In this document: one piece after another, positions 26,986 through 38,046 of the stretch
Layout of the letters: each line of letters opens with the position of its first letter
Position numbering within the stretch: the first letter of the stretch is position 1
Assembly (NCBI GenBank): GCA_021613535.1
Contig: CP075494.1
Coordinates: 12,648,001-12,712,000 of the forward strand
Source of the DNA: Adineta vaga
Lineage: Eukaryota; Rotifera
Length of the DNA: 64,000 nucleotides
Direction of reading: 5' to 3'
Translations under genes and position numbers: made by a program
Notes under the pieces: model-generated
Told to the model about the DNA's origin: nothing
The model's database searches: none
The model's input: only the letters and a program-made list of their open reading frames with translations

Positions 26986-27139
26986 ATTTTTAATCTAAAA
27001 TTTTCATTGATTTATATACAAATTATTGTCAATATTACGAATAATAAAATCTACATCAATTGATTATTTTTTTACATATTTCAATAAAACTAAATAAAAA
27101 CAAAACGAAAAAAGAGATTCGGGAGTTTTCTTTTTTTGA
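26986..27139 (-). promoter_or_regulatory. ASH1L/MBD2-3 inter-cistron with acceptor-like AG
   Basis: A 154 bp AT-rich spacer between two minus-strand genes. On the minus strand it ends GAAAATTTTAG (AG at 26996-26995) nine bases before the start codon, fitting a spliced-leader acceptor for a downstream cistron. Confidence 0.4.
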
Positions 27140-30100
27140 CTAGGCCAGTGGAGATGATATTGCTTGAATTAATTCATCCAGTAATAATGAAATAATTGTA
27201 TCTGATGTTGTTTCAATGAGATTATCATTCGATGAAATAGAATGAGTACAACGTTTTTTAGTAACGATTGGTGATGAAATATGATTCTTATTACGTAAAC
27301 GTTTACTACCACGATTTGTATTTGTTTCATTGATTGTTGGTTGTTGAAAGAATTGATCAGGTGAAACTTTTGTTTCATGTGGAATTAAATTTGGATGATG
27401 ATAATGACAATATATTTTCTCGATAATACCATCGATATGAGACGATTTTTCTTCCAATTGTTTACCTGTAAGTTTTGATGAATGAATTGTTGAACGTCGA
27501 CGAGTAGTTTGTTGATAATATTCTTTTTGATGTGGCTAAAATATTTGAAATCATATTTTTAGATAAATAAATTCTAGATTTATACCTGATAATCTCTTTT
27601 AATCGATAGTTTTTCAATATAATTATCAAAACAATATGATTTTGTATTAATTCCAATATGTTTTGATTTAGGTAAACGTGTAAATGTTCGTGCTAATTTA
27701 TCCACACGATATTCACATATAAATAGATCTGTTGATAAAATTCGACTACCATATTCACATATGGGTTTCCCTTTACAAAATGTTCCGGGATCTAATACAT
27801 AACATGGACGAATAATTGATGTTAATTCAATTGAATCCGACGTTGATGGAAAACGAAACACTTCATTGGGAAAAAATTTACGATTTACTTCATGAAATGT
27901 TTCATATGGACGTAAATAATAGAAACCAGATGCTCGTACAATGTTATTCTCATCGATCCAAAGACGTTCAATACAAAAAATATCATATGATGTTGAGAAT
28001 GGCGATATCGATTGTTTATCTACTTCTTCTTGTTTCAAAATAAAATAAGATTCATTAACACGAACACTCAAACCATCCGAACGTGTTATTGTTAAGTATG
28101 AAGATTGATTGACATCAGGAATACATACATTCGTTTTAAGACAATCGGACGGATTTTGTTCACAAAGAGGATGACATTCAAAACAAAAATAAGGACGAGA
28201 TGTATCTGTGACTGTTACACATGCAGCATGTTGCCATAACTAAAGAAATGAAAACACAATGTGTGTTCGTCGATAGTTAAATAATAAATTTTACTTGACA
28301 AGCATAACATTGTATGAGTAATGTTTCATCATAAACAGATGTACATCGACAGTGAATAATAGAATCATTTGTACACGTATTTTTTGTTGTTCGATGTGTA
28401 CTCGTTGTAGTAGGAGTAACTGTTTTATAAACAATCGGTTGGGTATTATCCAAATCATAGATAATGTCATACATCGTTTCTCTAACTTGACCATCGATCA
28501 CTTCTTTTTCATGGAAACATGTGAGAAAATCTTTAAAAATATCGAGATTTCTTTCGTTTTGATTTTGATCATTTATATTATTGAATAAATTAATCGTCAA
28601 TTCATAATGAACTTTTAAAATATCAGTAAAATATCGTTGTAATTCGTTTACAGCTCGTCCAACATCTGAATCTTCACCACAATACGTCTAAAAGAAAAAA
28701 CGAACTTTCTATCATTTTCAATACCAAGTACAACTCAACATACGATAGCATTTGTAAATAATAACAAAAAATCATGTTCGAATGATTCATATGAAAAATA
28801 TTCTCCATTATCTAATTTATTACGTATAATTGATAAATCAATTGGTTTCGAAATAATTTCATAATACATCGGAAAAAGACGTTTTAATGGACATTTTTTC
28901 AATGCATTCGATGGATGTATATCACTATTATAGCATTTAAAATTTAATAATAATTCGAACATATCATTGAGTATGAGCGTTAACTGTGCTAATTGAGCAT
29001 AATAACATGTTTTATCAATTAACTCGAGATAATATTGACCAGTTTTACCAAAATGTGATCGACGAATATGATTATAGAATACATTCAATAGATCTAAATA
29101 GAATTTCTTATAAATATTTCCATAGAAATGTGTGTTACCTTTATGAGAGAGAATTTCTGTATGATGTCTTTGTTCCGAAGAATTTCGATGAAAGTAATTT
29201 TGTGCAAAGAAAAGTGGTGATAATGGGTGATCGTTGTGTTGTTTTTGTTGATTATTATTCTTATCTTTAAATTCGTTTTGTTCTTTGATTCTTCGAAGAT
29301 TACGTTTGAGAAAAATAAATGATTGGGAGACAATTTGTTTTTCATCTTCAGTTAATTCTTCCATTTTTATGATATTTTTATTCAGATGATGTTTTTTAGT
29401 TGGAGAGAGAAGATGATGTTGTATTGATGGATCAATTGAAATATTCCGAATAATTCGTTTATTAGGTAATGGTTGTTTTTGTTTGGATTCACTAGATTTT
29501 TTCTTTTTTGGTGGACTAACAAGTTCTGTAGGCGAAGAAATAGTATTGCCTGATTTTTGATTCAACCAATAAATATCATACGGAAGTTTATAATCAATAT
29601 AGGAGGATCTATTTTCTTCAGATTGAAATATTGCAGTATAAAACGGTGGTAATGAACCTGAAGTTGATTGTTGTCGACGTGAAAGACGACTTTTACTACT
29701 AAAAAATAGAACGAAAAACTTTTGTTTTATTTCTATGAAGAATAGTTGGATTGATGACGTACTTAGTCAATTTTGAATCAATTTCATTGTTTGTTTTATA
29801 ATAATTTGAACGAAGACCATTTTTGATAAAATTTTGCTTGGGTAATTCATCTGGTAATATATCGTCGTCACTAGAAGATTGATAAACATGATTGATGAAA
29901 ATGATTATCATTATTCATATCTTACCTATCTGAATATGAAAGATCTTGAGATTCATTGGTGATAATTTCTGGTGATAATGGCAGTATTATCTTTTTCTTC
30001 TTTGTTTCCGACACTTGTGAATGGATTGTAATCGATGGTTTTCGTTTTCGATTGATAATCGTATTGTTATTCACTTCTTTTTCTGTAGGTGGTGATGTTA

Positions 30101-31362
30101 AAATAACAACTGCTGGAATTTCTTCACTAACACGACGTTCAATCGATGTTATGGCTCGTGGTTTTTCTCTGTTATGTTTATGTTTTAGTCGTCGTCCACG
30201 TTTTCTCGAGTCATGTTCAAAAGTAGATATTGGTGAATTCAGTTTAATCGTCATGGTATCATCGATATCTGTCGGTGATCGAGGATTAATGATAATTGGT
30301 AAATTATTTTGTTTCATGAAAAGTTTTGATTTCGAACCAAAATAATGACCTCGTTGAACAGCAATATGAAAATGTGGATAGTATGTACGTACTAAAAGTT
30401 TTTGCATATGTTCATAATGAAGATTTATTTGTTCTTCACCCGATAATTTTTCTTCAAAGTTAGTTTTTGTTGGTAGAAATATTTGTTTCTTTGGATTTAA
30501 TTGTAGAATATGAAAGATATTCTTTGGTTCATATCGATGTGTTGATGAACTTCGACGATTAACGGACCAATCTATTTTAAATGAAGTCGATGATGTTGAT
30601 GAAATATCTGTTTTGATTGATTCGTCTTTTTTTGTATCAGACAATTTTTGTGATTTTTTGAAATAATCAATTTTAAAGATTTTATTTAAAATATTATGAC
30701 GAGTTTTAAAGAATTGTTGTTTGATTGATGAAGAAAATTTCTTATCAATATGCAAACATGAATGTAAATGGATGGATAATGTATTAACATCTGCATAATC
30801 CAGATAACGATGATCACGTAATTCATCTTCATTATGGCCAGGTAACGATTGAAGATCTGTTGCAATTGGAATTATAGAAATGCTATTTAATGATGAATCA
30901 AAGGATTGACGTTTTCGTAGAGATATATTTTCCTCGTCAATTGTAGTACTGTTAATTGAAGAGAAATCTTTTGATCGTGAAGATTTACGAATAGTGATTT
31001 TCTTATGACGACTTGATGAACGTTTTGAACTTGTAGATTTTGGTGTTGGTGGGGTAGTATATGTAGGTATATCTTCAAATGCTTCTGTAGATGGTGATTC
31101 CGGTGGAAAAATTTCGTCGAAATGAATTGGTTCTGGGGAATGTGATTGATGACCATTTATATTTATAGAAATTGGTGTACTACTGTTCGATGGTGGTTCG
31201 GTTTTACGAATTGTTTCAATCAATTTGAACCAACCACGCATTTGACCAGTTGAATCGACACTTGTCGGTGATAGTTTCGATTTATCCTAGAATTTTTCAA
31301 TTAATATAATAAATAAAGTTAAATAAAAATATGATTACCATATGTTGATTTTCACTCGTCAT
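27140..31362 (-). CDS. ASH1L-like chromatin protein (bromodomain-PHD-BAH) lacking AWS-SET
   Basis: Exons: 31362-31339, 31286-29926, 29870-29763, 29698-28744, 28687-28295, 28239-27586, 27535-27140; 1296 residues. Residues 1-500 are low-complexity, Ser/Thr/Pro-rich, with an AT-hook-like KRGRRLKHKH. Then come a bromodomain spanning exons 4-5 (PMYYEIISKPIDLSIIRNKL, FLLLFTNAI|TYCGEDSDVGRAV), a PHD finger (IHCRCTSVYDETLLIQCYAC|QLWQHAAC...CFEC) and a BAH domain (DIFCIERLWIDENN, GFYYLRPYET, NEVFR, CYVLDPGTFCKG, DLFICEYRVDKLA). Domain order, the YCGEDSDVGR motif replacing the usual acetyl-lysine Asn, and the BAH sequence all match the C-terminal half of ASH1L. ASH1L normally carries AWS-SET-postSET H3K36 methyltransferase domains before the bromodomain; none is present in any exon or intron here. 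Nuclear, likely a histone-reading protein. Confidence 0.87.
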
Positions 31363-31953
31363 CGTTTAGGATATTTTATTAAAAGCATTGATCAATTGTG
31401 AAAAGAAAATACGATCGTTACAAAGAAATGTGTTCACTAATAGATATGTACATCGTAGAAAAAAATGACAGATATAATAACGATATTGAAATAAAAAAGG
31501 TAAATTGAACACTTTGGTTTGGTTATGTTTTTCTCTCTTTCGTTCGTTCGTTCGTTTGTTCGTTCTTTCTTCTCTTCTTCTCTCTTCCCTTCTGCTGATA
31601 ATTGTTGTTTATTGTATTTAACCTCTTGTTTATTCTTTATTGTTCTTCGCTATTCCATTGGATAAATGACTCATTTGTCAATCTTTATTTTTCTTGTGTC
31701 CGAGTTTAAATATAAAAAAGTAACCAATAATCAGCAAAACATGTGAAAGATGTCACTAGATAACAATACGATGTAAAAGCTATAAAACAAGAGTGTGTAT
31801 TGATTGATTTTTAGATATCGTTTAATGATCAGAGACATGAAAGATAAATATATATTGATTATTTTATGTATTTCAGCAATTTTAATAGCTAATTACAATG
31901 AGTTTAGTACATTAAGACATTGATCTAAATTGTCGAAAGTTCTATCAATGAAA
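31363..31953. other. Intergenic
   Basis: About 590 bp between the ASH1L-like start and the ART-TPR stop, both on the minus strand. It contains a degenerate CGTT repeat (ttcgttcgttcgttcg) near 31540-31565 and CT-rich sequence, probably upstream of the ASH1L-like gene. Confidence 0.55.
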
Positions 31954-33825
31954 TTAGAGTTTTAGTAATTTCTTTTTCGTACGTAGGAGATTCTTTTTAC
32001 ATCGTTGTATGTCAGGATCAGTTATCGGTAATGAATGATAAGCAATAGTGATAGCACGTTCATAGTAAAAATGTGCATTAGCATAGTCATCAATGCGTTC
32101 ATATATCATACCAATGAAATCATAGTGAAGTACCAAATCAGGATGATTATGAACGATTAATCGTTGTTTGATTGTGAGCGATTTTTCAAGATATAACAGT
32201 GCTTTTGAATAATTCTTTATTATATAATAGACGGTACCGAGGTTGTTGTATAATTTATCTAAATCGGGATACATGGAAAGAAGTGATTGTTGTTGAGTTG
32301 TCAGAAAATTTTCATAATTAGATAAAACTTCTGTAAAGACGATCAGTTTCCGATGTATTTCATCAATGTTTTCGTACAAAGCAGGTAAATTGGTGTGTAC
32401 ACACGAAAATACAGATTGTTCGAAGATTTCAAGTTCTCTGTCATATAATTTCTTCGCTTCTTCATAACTTCCTGGACTATCTTCTGTTTGAATAGGATGG
32501 TGGTTCTGAACAACTTCTTGTACATTTTTGACTTCGTCCATTTTACGTAGGAATAAATCCAGAGAATCTTGTGCCGTTGGTCCTTTTATTTCTTCTCGTA
32601 TTCTTTCAGCAAAATCACGAAGATTTTCATCAGTATCATTAGTTAGTATTAAATTCACCTCATACAAACAAGCATTATTCTCTGTTTGTTTAATGTCTTG
32701 AATACGAAAAACACTGTTCATCGAAAAGAGTACTTCATCATCATCGTCAAAAGTTCCAACATGACGTATGGAAGCAAACGGGACTGTTGCTCGAGATGGA
32801 TCAATTGTCAAAACATAAAAAACTCCTATCATATTAGGATCACCTTGACAACTTTCAGCATAAAGTAGAGCCACATTGCGATCCTTGGTAGCAGATAAAA
32901 AGTTATTAAATGCAAGTAATCCACCTTTGCTATTTTTCATTTGAATTAAATCAGTGTGTGACATAGATTGACCACGATAAACAGTAAAGATATCATTAGA
33001 TTGATGTTTACCGAATTGTTCGGAATGAAGTTGTGCGATTTGAAGATGGAGATCACGAATGTAAAAGCCCATGATAACAGTGAGAGGAATATTCAAAGTT
33101 TGTAATGCTCGATTGATTATTGGAGACAAATAACAATCACGCGTGTAGCAACTAAGAGGTGTTTGATGAGAGTATTCTTGTTCGAATTTTTTAAGAATTT
33201 CTAGCTTAAGATTGTCTCCAGTAAGTAATTGACGAAAGTGAGCAATAAATTTTTGAAAATGTTCTTTTGTGTAGTCGATTTTAAGCAAGATTTCTATAAG
33301 AATCTGCATCTGCATGAATGAAATATCAAGTTTATTCAAGTTATTCTTTACTGCACTGTGATCAATAGGTTGGTTGAATGCTTCACAAACAGAAGTCATA
33401 TCAGAGGAACAACCTTTTACTTTTGACCATTCATCATTCCATTCTTGATTTTTTGCTTCGTTTTTATCAAAGATAAAGATAGTATGAAGTTGATGAATAT
33501 CATGGATCAAAGGTATGAGCCAATGACTTGATGTATTAGGAATGATTAGAGTTACTGTATCATTCCAGCAATTTGTAAGAAAGTCAATACATTGATCAGT
33601 ATCAGTAAAAATGTTGACAGTGTGAACGATGTTTTGTAGTTGTTTGACATTATTTGGATAATTGTCGTTGCTTATATCAGTATCTTGATGTAGCCAAATG
33701 AGAGAATGATTTTTTTCATGATCAGTTGTAGTTTCTTCTTGTCTAGCATTCAAGGAGTCAGGTACTTGTCGGAATACATCAAATACAGTATCTTCTGAAT
33801 TTGTCATAGTGACAGTCGTTGTCAT
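31954..33825 (-). CDS. ADP-ribosyltransferase (R-S-E type) with C-terminal TPRs
   Basis: Single-exon 623-residue protein with three parts. N-terminal domain (about 30-180) of unknown fold, with alternating beta-strand and helix patches (HTVNIFTDTDQCIDFL, TLIIPNTSS, HTIFIFDKN). Mono-ADP-ribosyltransferase domain (about 180-400) with the R-S-E triad: Arg in FTVYRGQSM (about 285), FNNFLSATKDRN as the STS-like strand, and Glu in DDEVLFSM (about 361). C-terminal tetratricopeptide repeats (about 525-600; YNNLGTVYYIIKNYSKALLYLEKSL and a second copy). Arg-specific enzymes usually have E-x-E; here it is D-D-E, so acceptor specificity is uncertain. It would transfer ADP-ribose from NAD to protein, with TPRs selecting partners. 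This combination is characteristic of bdelloid rotifers. Confidence 0.9.
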   Translation of the reverse strand: MTTTVTMTNSEDTVFDVFRQVPDSLNARQEETTTDHEKNHSLIWLHQDTDISNDNYPNNVKQLQNIVHTVNIFTDTDQCIDFLTNCWNDTVTLIIPNTSSHWLIPLIHDIHQLHTIFIFDKNEAKNQEWNDEWSKVKGCSSDMTSVCEAFNQPIDHSAVKNNLNKLDISFMQMQILIEILLKIDYTKEHFQKFIAHFRQLLTGDNLKLEILKKFEQEYSHQTPLSCYTRDCYLSPIINRALQTLNIPLTVIMGFYIRDLHLQIAQLHSEQFGKHQSNDIFTVYRGQSMSHTDLIQMKNSKGGLLAFNNFLSATKDRNVALLYAESCQGDPNMIGVFYVLTIDPSRATVPFASIRHVGTFDDDDEVLFSMNSVFRIQDIKQTENNACLYEVNLILTNDTDENLRDFAERIREEIKGPTAQDSLDLFLRKMDEVKNVQEVVQNHHPIQTEDSPGSYEEAKKLYDRELEIFEQSVFSCVHTNLPALYENIDEIHRKLIVFTEVLSNYENFLTTQQQSLLSMYPDLDKLYNNLGTVYYIIKNYSKALLYLEKSLTIKQRLIVHNHPDLVLHYDFIGMIYERIDDYANAHFYYERAITIAYHSLPITDPDIQRCKKNLLRTKKKLLKL

Positions 33826-34422
33826 TTTTGTATTGTTGAGAAAATTCTCCTAAGACAAATTCATATAACATCTACTTCCTTTCTGTTCTGCATTTTTTCC
33901 AACACATTTGTCTTTATTTATTTTCTGTCTCTGTGCACGTTTTTTTGAAGAACAGAAAAAAACCCCATCAAACACATGTTGATAATAAATGAAATAACAA
34001 TGACTCGTTTTTTCGTACCTCTATGACTTTGTTTCATATTATCAATAAACCTTAAGATACAAACTTCCAACTGCATTGCTAACAAATATTTCATGTATTC
34101 ATATTCCGATAAACTGAACAGTGTTTTTCTGACGTCAACATCTCAGTATGTTCGACAAAAGTATAAGACGACATGCTGGTTTGGATTTACGTCTCTCATC
34201 ATTACACAAAGCTATTCATTGAAAATATAAAGAGACAAATGTTTCGAGGTCTGAAACATAATCTGCTCATTTGCACGCAGTAGGAATCAAAACAAAAGAA
34301 TACTTTCAAATTTCAATGGTTCATTAGGGTTTTCTAAGACATTTGTACGTCCACACATATATATATATATACTAGAGTAAAATGATGTAGATCACAATTC
34401 ACTTAGTCTCACTTTTTCACTC
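33826..34422. other. Divergent intergenic region
   Basis: About 600 bp between the starts of the ART-TPR (-) and GPCR (+) genes. A (TA)n run at about 34358-34371 precedes the GPCR by 50 bp. Both promoters presumably lie here. Confidence 0.55.
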
Positions 34423-35538
34423 ATGAGTGCCAGTTCGGTAATCGCTTTTTCAGTTCAATTCAATCGATATGCATCAATTCCAGTATTTATCTGTGGTATT
34501 ATAGGAAACATTTTCAATATTTTGATCTTCACACGTCCACGACTTATCAAAAATCCATGTTCAACATATTTCTTTTGGGCATCAGTTGCCAATATAAATG
34601 TGTTACTATTTGGCTTAGTTTCACGCTTTCTATCCGATGGTTTTGGTATCGATCCAGTTTCGAACAATTTAGGATTTTGTCGATTTCGATATTTTATTCT
34701 TCATTCCTCAATGACTCTTTCATCATGGTTTACTATTCTCGCTGGTATTGATCGTTACTTTGTTAGTTCAAGAAGTGCTCGTCGACGACAACTGAGTAAT
34801 TTGACAAACTCACGCTATCTTGTTGCGTTAACAACATTTACTGGTTTAGCTGCATATTCTCACGCACTAGGTCTATTCACAATCGAAATGCTGAAAACTG
34901 GACCATCTTGTTATGCACAAAGTGGTACTTATCGAATCTTCTATGATTTCTTCTACTTTGCGACCTATAGTTTTACACCACCAATCATAATGATCGGTGT
35001 TGGTTTGGCAACATTTCATAATATTCATCAATTACGCTCGCGAGTAGTGTCTACAGCAACGAGTGAGAGAAATCATAGTCACTTGAAAAGACGCGATCGA
35101 CAATTGATTAAGATGGCTCTTTTACAATTTATATGTACAGCTATTTTAACATTACCAATTGCAATTCAAAAAATATATGCTACTTTTACTCAAAATATCA
35201 GCAAAAATGCTTATCAATTAGCAATTGAAAGTTTTATTACTCAATTGATGAGATTGTTTGTATTTATCAACTCGAGTATTAGTTTCTATGTGTAAGTAAA
35301 ACAAAACCTTTCTATAACTACTAATAAGTGTATTGTTGTTAGATTTATTTCATCAGGAAGTGGATTTCGATATGAATTGGGAGGGATTATTGTTGGATCT
35401 GTTCGATATATATTTGGAGAAGATAGTCGATTGTACGGTCAAATGCAAAACTACTTTGAAACTTCGATTGTCATTAATGTCGATCATTTGAATAGAACGG
35501 CAACTGTCGTTCGCAATAATGTCAAACTTGACAGTTGA
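34423..35538 (+). CDS. Rhodopsin-class GPCR, paralogue 1 of a local pair
   Basis: Two exons, 34423-35291 and 35343-35538; 354 residues. TM1 PVFICGIIGNIFNILIF; TM2 Asn in SVANINVLLFG; TM3 with canonical LAGIDRYFVSS (DRY); ECL2 Cys in TGPSCYAQSGTY; TM5 SFTPPIIMIGVGL; TM6 from KRRDRQLIKMALLQFIC; TM7 NSSISFYVF in place of NPxxY. The receptor at 43399-44535 is the same length, shares long identical blocks (LIKNPCSTYFF, SWFTILAGIDRY, GTYRIFYDFFYFAT, KRDRQLIKM) and has its only coding intron at the same place and phase in TM7. Likely an orphan neuropeptide or chemosensory receptor; ligand unknown. Confidence 0.88.
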
Positions 35539-35811
35539 TTTCAACTATATCTTGGGTCACAGCACCTTGAATGTGCCCAAGCTAGGCATAGCCCCACATC
35601 CACACTCTCCCTCAACTTTTTACTGTAATAAATATGAGAAGCATACGAATAATTTCTCTTCTATTGGAGAGACATTTTTTTATCTATGATAATAAGCACA
35701 GGTATACTTTCGTTTTATTTCTTATCTAAGCTGCAATAAATACAAGTAGGAAACGTGTCGTAACTAAAAAGAAAAGGAAAACGCAAACATTGTTAAGATT
35801 TCTTCTTAAAA
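35539..35811. other. Short intergenic region
   Basis: 273 bp between the GPCR stop and the ART-NHL pseudogene start; AT-rich with an imperfect C-rich patch near 35590. No feature recognised. Confidence 0.5.
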
Positions 35812-37715
35812 ATGTCGTTTCTAAATTGCTTCATGGCTGACGAAATACTAACTGAACGCTTTCTTGATGCTGCTGATGAGCCTGAACAAATCTTAACGCC
35901 AGTCGATGAATATCAATATTCTCCTCTTGTTTCAGTAAAAGAAGCGATGGAACCAATTAAATCGCTAATTCATAATTGTGATACAGTGATTGACACAAGA
36001 TGAATCAAGTGCCACTCAACTTTATACAATGCAATGGTCCAAATCACATCGAAATTCATGCACTTTACTGAATGAAAGTCTTCGTTTTGAAGATCGAAAT
36101 TCTCTTAAACCATGGTTTCTTTTTCTGAAATTATTTTTAACTGCCTTGTACAAACTTCCATCATACAAAGGAACAATTTGGCGTGGTGTTCAAGGAAATT
36201 TATCTAATCAATATAATGACGAACATTTTTGATGGGGAATAAGTTCATGCACGAAAACAATGCCGACGATTCAAAAAATTTTGCGAAATGATGATTTTCG
36301 GACTGTTTTAGAATTGAACGTATCTATGGAAAATCAATTCAATCTCATTCGTATTTTAAGAGAGAAAATGAAGTTGTTCTTCGTCCTGAAAGTTATTTTC
36401 AAGTTGTCAGGAAATGGAAAGCAGCAAATGATTTACAGACAATTCATCTACGCGAACAAGCTCCACCATTTGAAACACTTGTATCTCCTTTACCGTCTTC
36501 AGAATTAGCAATACTATTAGCAGAGCAGAGAAGAAACTTGTATCAACAAACAATACAACATCGAACACATAATATCGTAAGTTCTTTTCATTCATTGTTG
36601 TAGTAATAGTTTTGAGGAGAATGATAAAAGTTATTACATTAGACAATTATTAGTTATAATAATATAAAAGAGAATAAGAAGTCAAGAGAAAGATTTATTC
36701 ACTCAAAATATTACTTTGGGAGTACACAAAATATATGGTGCAGAAAGAAAGATAGAACGATTTTGCGAGAATTTTTGTTTTATCCTATGTATCGACAAAT
36801 TAGTACTTTTTAGTATTAAAACTTAAGAAGTGGAAAGGATATGCTGTTACTGTAGCTGGTGGACACAATCGTGGAGAAAGGTTAGATCAATTATGGTGCC
36901 CTCATCGAATCTTTGTTGATGCAAACAAATCAATTTATATTGTGGATTCTTGGAATCATCGTATTGTTCAATGGAAGTATTATGCACGAAGAGGAAAGAC
37001 TATTGCAGGAGGAAATGGACGAGGAAATGGACTAAACCAACTGAATAAACCAGTAGATGTGATTGTTGATCAACGAAATCATTCAATAATCATTGCTGAC
37101 AAAGGCAACAGACGTGTGATTCAATGGTTAGATCAAAATCAACAAATTCTTATTGAGAATGTTCATTGTGGTGGTTTAGCAATCGATAGGTATGGATATC
37201 TTTATGTTTCTGATTGGGAGAAAGACGAAGTGAGACGATGGAGAATAGGAGAAGACAAAAAAGGGACATTAGTAGCTGGTGGTAATGGAAAAGGAGATCA
37301 ATTCAATCAGTTCGATCGACCTATTAATATTTTTGTTGATGATGAACAATCTATTTTTGTCTCAGATACGTCGAATCATCGTGTGATGAAGTGGAAACTA
37401 GGCGCAACAGAAGGTGTAATAGTGGCCGGAGGAAATGGTCAGGGAGACCATCTTAACCAATTATCTTATCCTAGAGGATTAATCGTGGACTTCTGTAACC
37501 AGGTCTATATAGCAGATTCAAGAAATAATCGAATCATACGTTGGTGTGAAGGACGAAGTAATGGTGAAATTATTGTTGATGGATCCGAAAAAGAATATTA
37601 TTCTTGGCGACTGTCTTATCCTACTGGTTTATCATTTGACTTAGAAGGAAATCTGTATGTTTCAGACTGTAATAATCATCGAGTTCAAAAATTCCAATTG
37701 TTAACTCGTAAATGA
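35812..37715 (+). pseudogene. ART-NHL gene with decayed ADP-ribosyltransferase part
   Basis: N-terminal part 35812-36576 encodes an R-S-E ART of the bdelloid type. It starts MSFLNCFMADEILTERFLDA; the Arg motif is in GTIWRGV, the Ser motif in WGISSCT, and the Glu motif is ENEVVL. It is broken by a frameshift near 35998, an in-frame TGA at 36230-36232 where Trp is expected, and a second frameshift near 36345-36350. After a presumed intron (36577 to 36803 or 36813) an intact NHL six-blade propeller runs to 37715, with blades of the form VAGGNG..NQL..P..I.VD....I.ISD..NHRV..W. The NHL part has no stop or shift. It might still be expressed alone, for example from a Met at 36942, or its integrity may simply be younger. 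As an ART this locus is dead. Confidence 0.8.
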
Positions 37716-38046
37716 AAATATTTTGTAAAGAGGAAAAGAAGAGTTTCGATGAAACTTATTGAATTTTGTATTGAAATAAAATCAAGGATTACAGTTAATT
37801 AAAATCTTTCTTATAATATAATACTTGTATGAGTAACGTTTATTTAATATTTCTATAATTCGATCTATTCTATCGCACACATATATTTATACAATCGTTC
37901 TTCAATGTACACGAAACAAAATTATTCATCCATTACATTGGTTTTTTCCTAACGAATTTCTTTCCTACTACTGACTAATTCAGTGTCTATCACAGTAAGA
38001 ATATAAGTAAATATCCAACACATTCTACACGCTTATCTTCATTTAA
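37716..38046. other. Short intergenic region
   Basis: 331 bp between two tandem NHL loci; AT-rich, with AATAAA at about 37776-37781 probably ending the upstream transcript. Nothing else seen. Confidence 0.55.

Noticed and set aside
27460-27466. Possible GTAAAC donor inside the last ASH1L-like exon
   Set aside because: Reading through keeps the frame to the natural stop at 27140, and no acceptor is needed.
29956-30345. 129-codon plus-strand frame opposite the ASH1L-like gene
   Set aside because: Antisense shadow of the large exon 2, no independent support.
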